Part shown: positions 15,236-15,296 of the stretch, piece by piece | How positions within the stretch are numbered: position 1 is the stretch's first letter | Layout of the letters: every line of letters begins with the position of its first letter | From: Deltaproteobacteria bacterium UBA3076 | Lineage (GTDB): Bacteria > Desulfobacterota > Dissulfuribacteria > Dissulfuribacterales > UBA3076 | Direction of reading: 5' to 3' | Length of the DNA stretch: 15,296 nucleotides | Assembly (NCBI GenBank): GCA_002367355.1 | Contig: DFBQ01000102.1 | Span: forward strand, 1 to 15,296 | Notes under the pieces: generated by a model | Seen by the model: the letters and a program-made list of their open reading frames with translations, nothing else | Told to the model about the DNA's origin: nothing | Database searches by the model: none | Position numbers and translations under genes: made by a program

Positions 15236-15270
15236 GCGATTAGCCTTTAGCGGTTAGCTATTAGCTTAAT
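15236..15270. repeat. Five degenerate 7-bp tandem repeats (consensus GCNNTTA), inverted copy of the 2533 array
   Basis: Units GCGATTA, GCCTTTA, GCGGTTA, GCTATTA and GCTTAAT lie just after the GH57 stop codon. They are the reverse complement family of the NGCTAAT array at 2533-2567. No terminator hairpin with a T run is visible in the 77 bases after the gene. Confidence 0.85.
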
Positions 15271-15296
15271 GATTACAGGATGTTTTGCTATTACAA

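Noticed and set aside
15220..15296. Terminator after the GH57 gene
   Set aside because: GGTATACC is only a short palindrome, and no stem with a T run was found before the window ends.

Overview
The window looks like chromosome of a Gram-negative bacterium, most likely a deltaproteobacterium (Desulfobacterota). This rests on gene content and order: BamA with an extra N-terminal domain, LpxI instead of LpxH, a Gfo/Idh dehydrogenase inside the lpx cluster, a fused SpmA-SpmB protein and a large GH57 enzyme. The genus cannot be fixed from the sequence.

Three regions can be separated. (1) Positions 1 to about 2030 are accessory debris on the + strand: a decayed REP-associated tyrosine transposase (RAYT), a GC-rich, highly foldable stretch without a credible protein gene (about 744-1230; perhaps a group II intron remnant or another structured RNA), an apparently intact RelE toxin with a Phd/YefM-type antitoxin behind a promoter-like site with an operator-like palindrome, and two short fused pieces of a type I restriction subunit (HsdR) that run into the 3' end of the next gene. 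(2) Positions 1983-12932, all on the minus strand, hold an envelope-biogenesis operon read in the order lolD, bamA, lpxD, fabZ, lpxA, lpxI, a gnnA-like gene, lpxB, spmAB, aroK. Several genes overlap or nearly touch, which suggests co-transcription and translational coupling. LpxA, LpxD, LpxI and LpxB are four of the early lipid A steps, FabZ supplies or competes for the same hydroxyacyl-ACP, BamA inserts outer-membrane proteins, and LolD powers lipoprotein release. (3) From 13090 a divergent GH57 alpha-glucan enzyme runs on the + strand.

Small repeats are the other theme. A 7-bp repeat (NGCTAAT) occurs as five degenerate copies after spmAB and again, inverted, after the GH57 gene. An 8-bp repeat (ATTTGGTG) is found four times inside the lpxB reading frame, where it encodes part of an extra low-complexity segment, and again immediately before the lpxD start.

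No completely new system is proven. The most open items are the structured region at 744-1230, the 8-bp repeat in lpxB (a copy-number change would shift the frame), and the GnnA-like gene without a visible GnnB partner.
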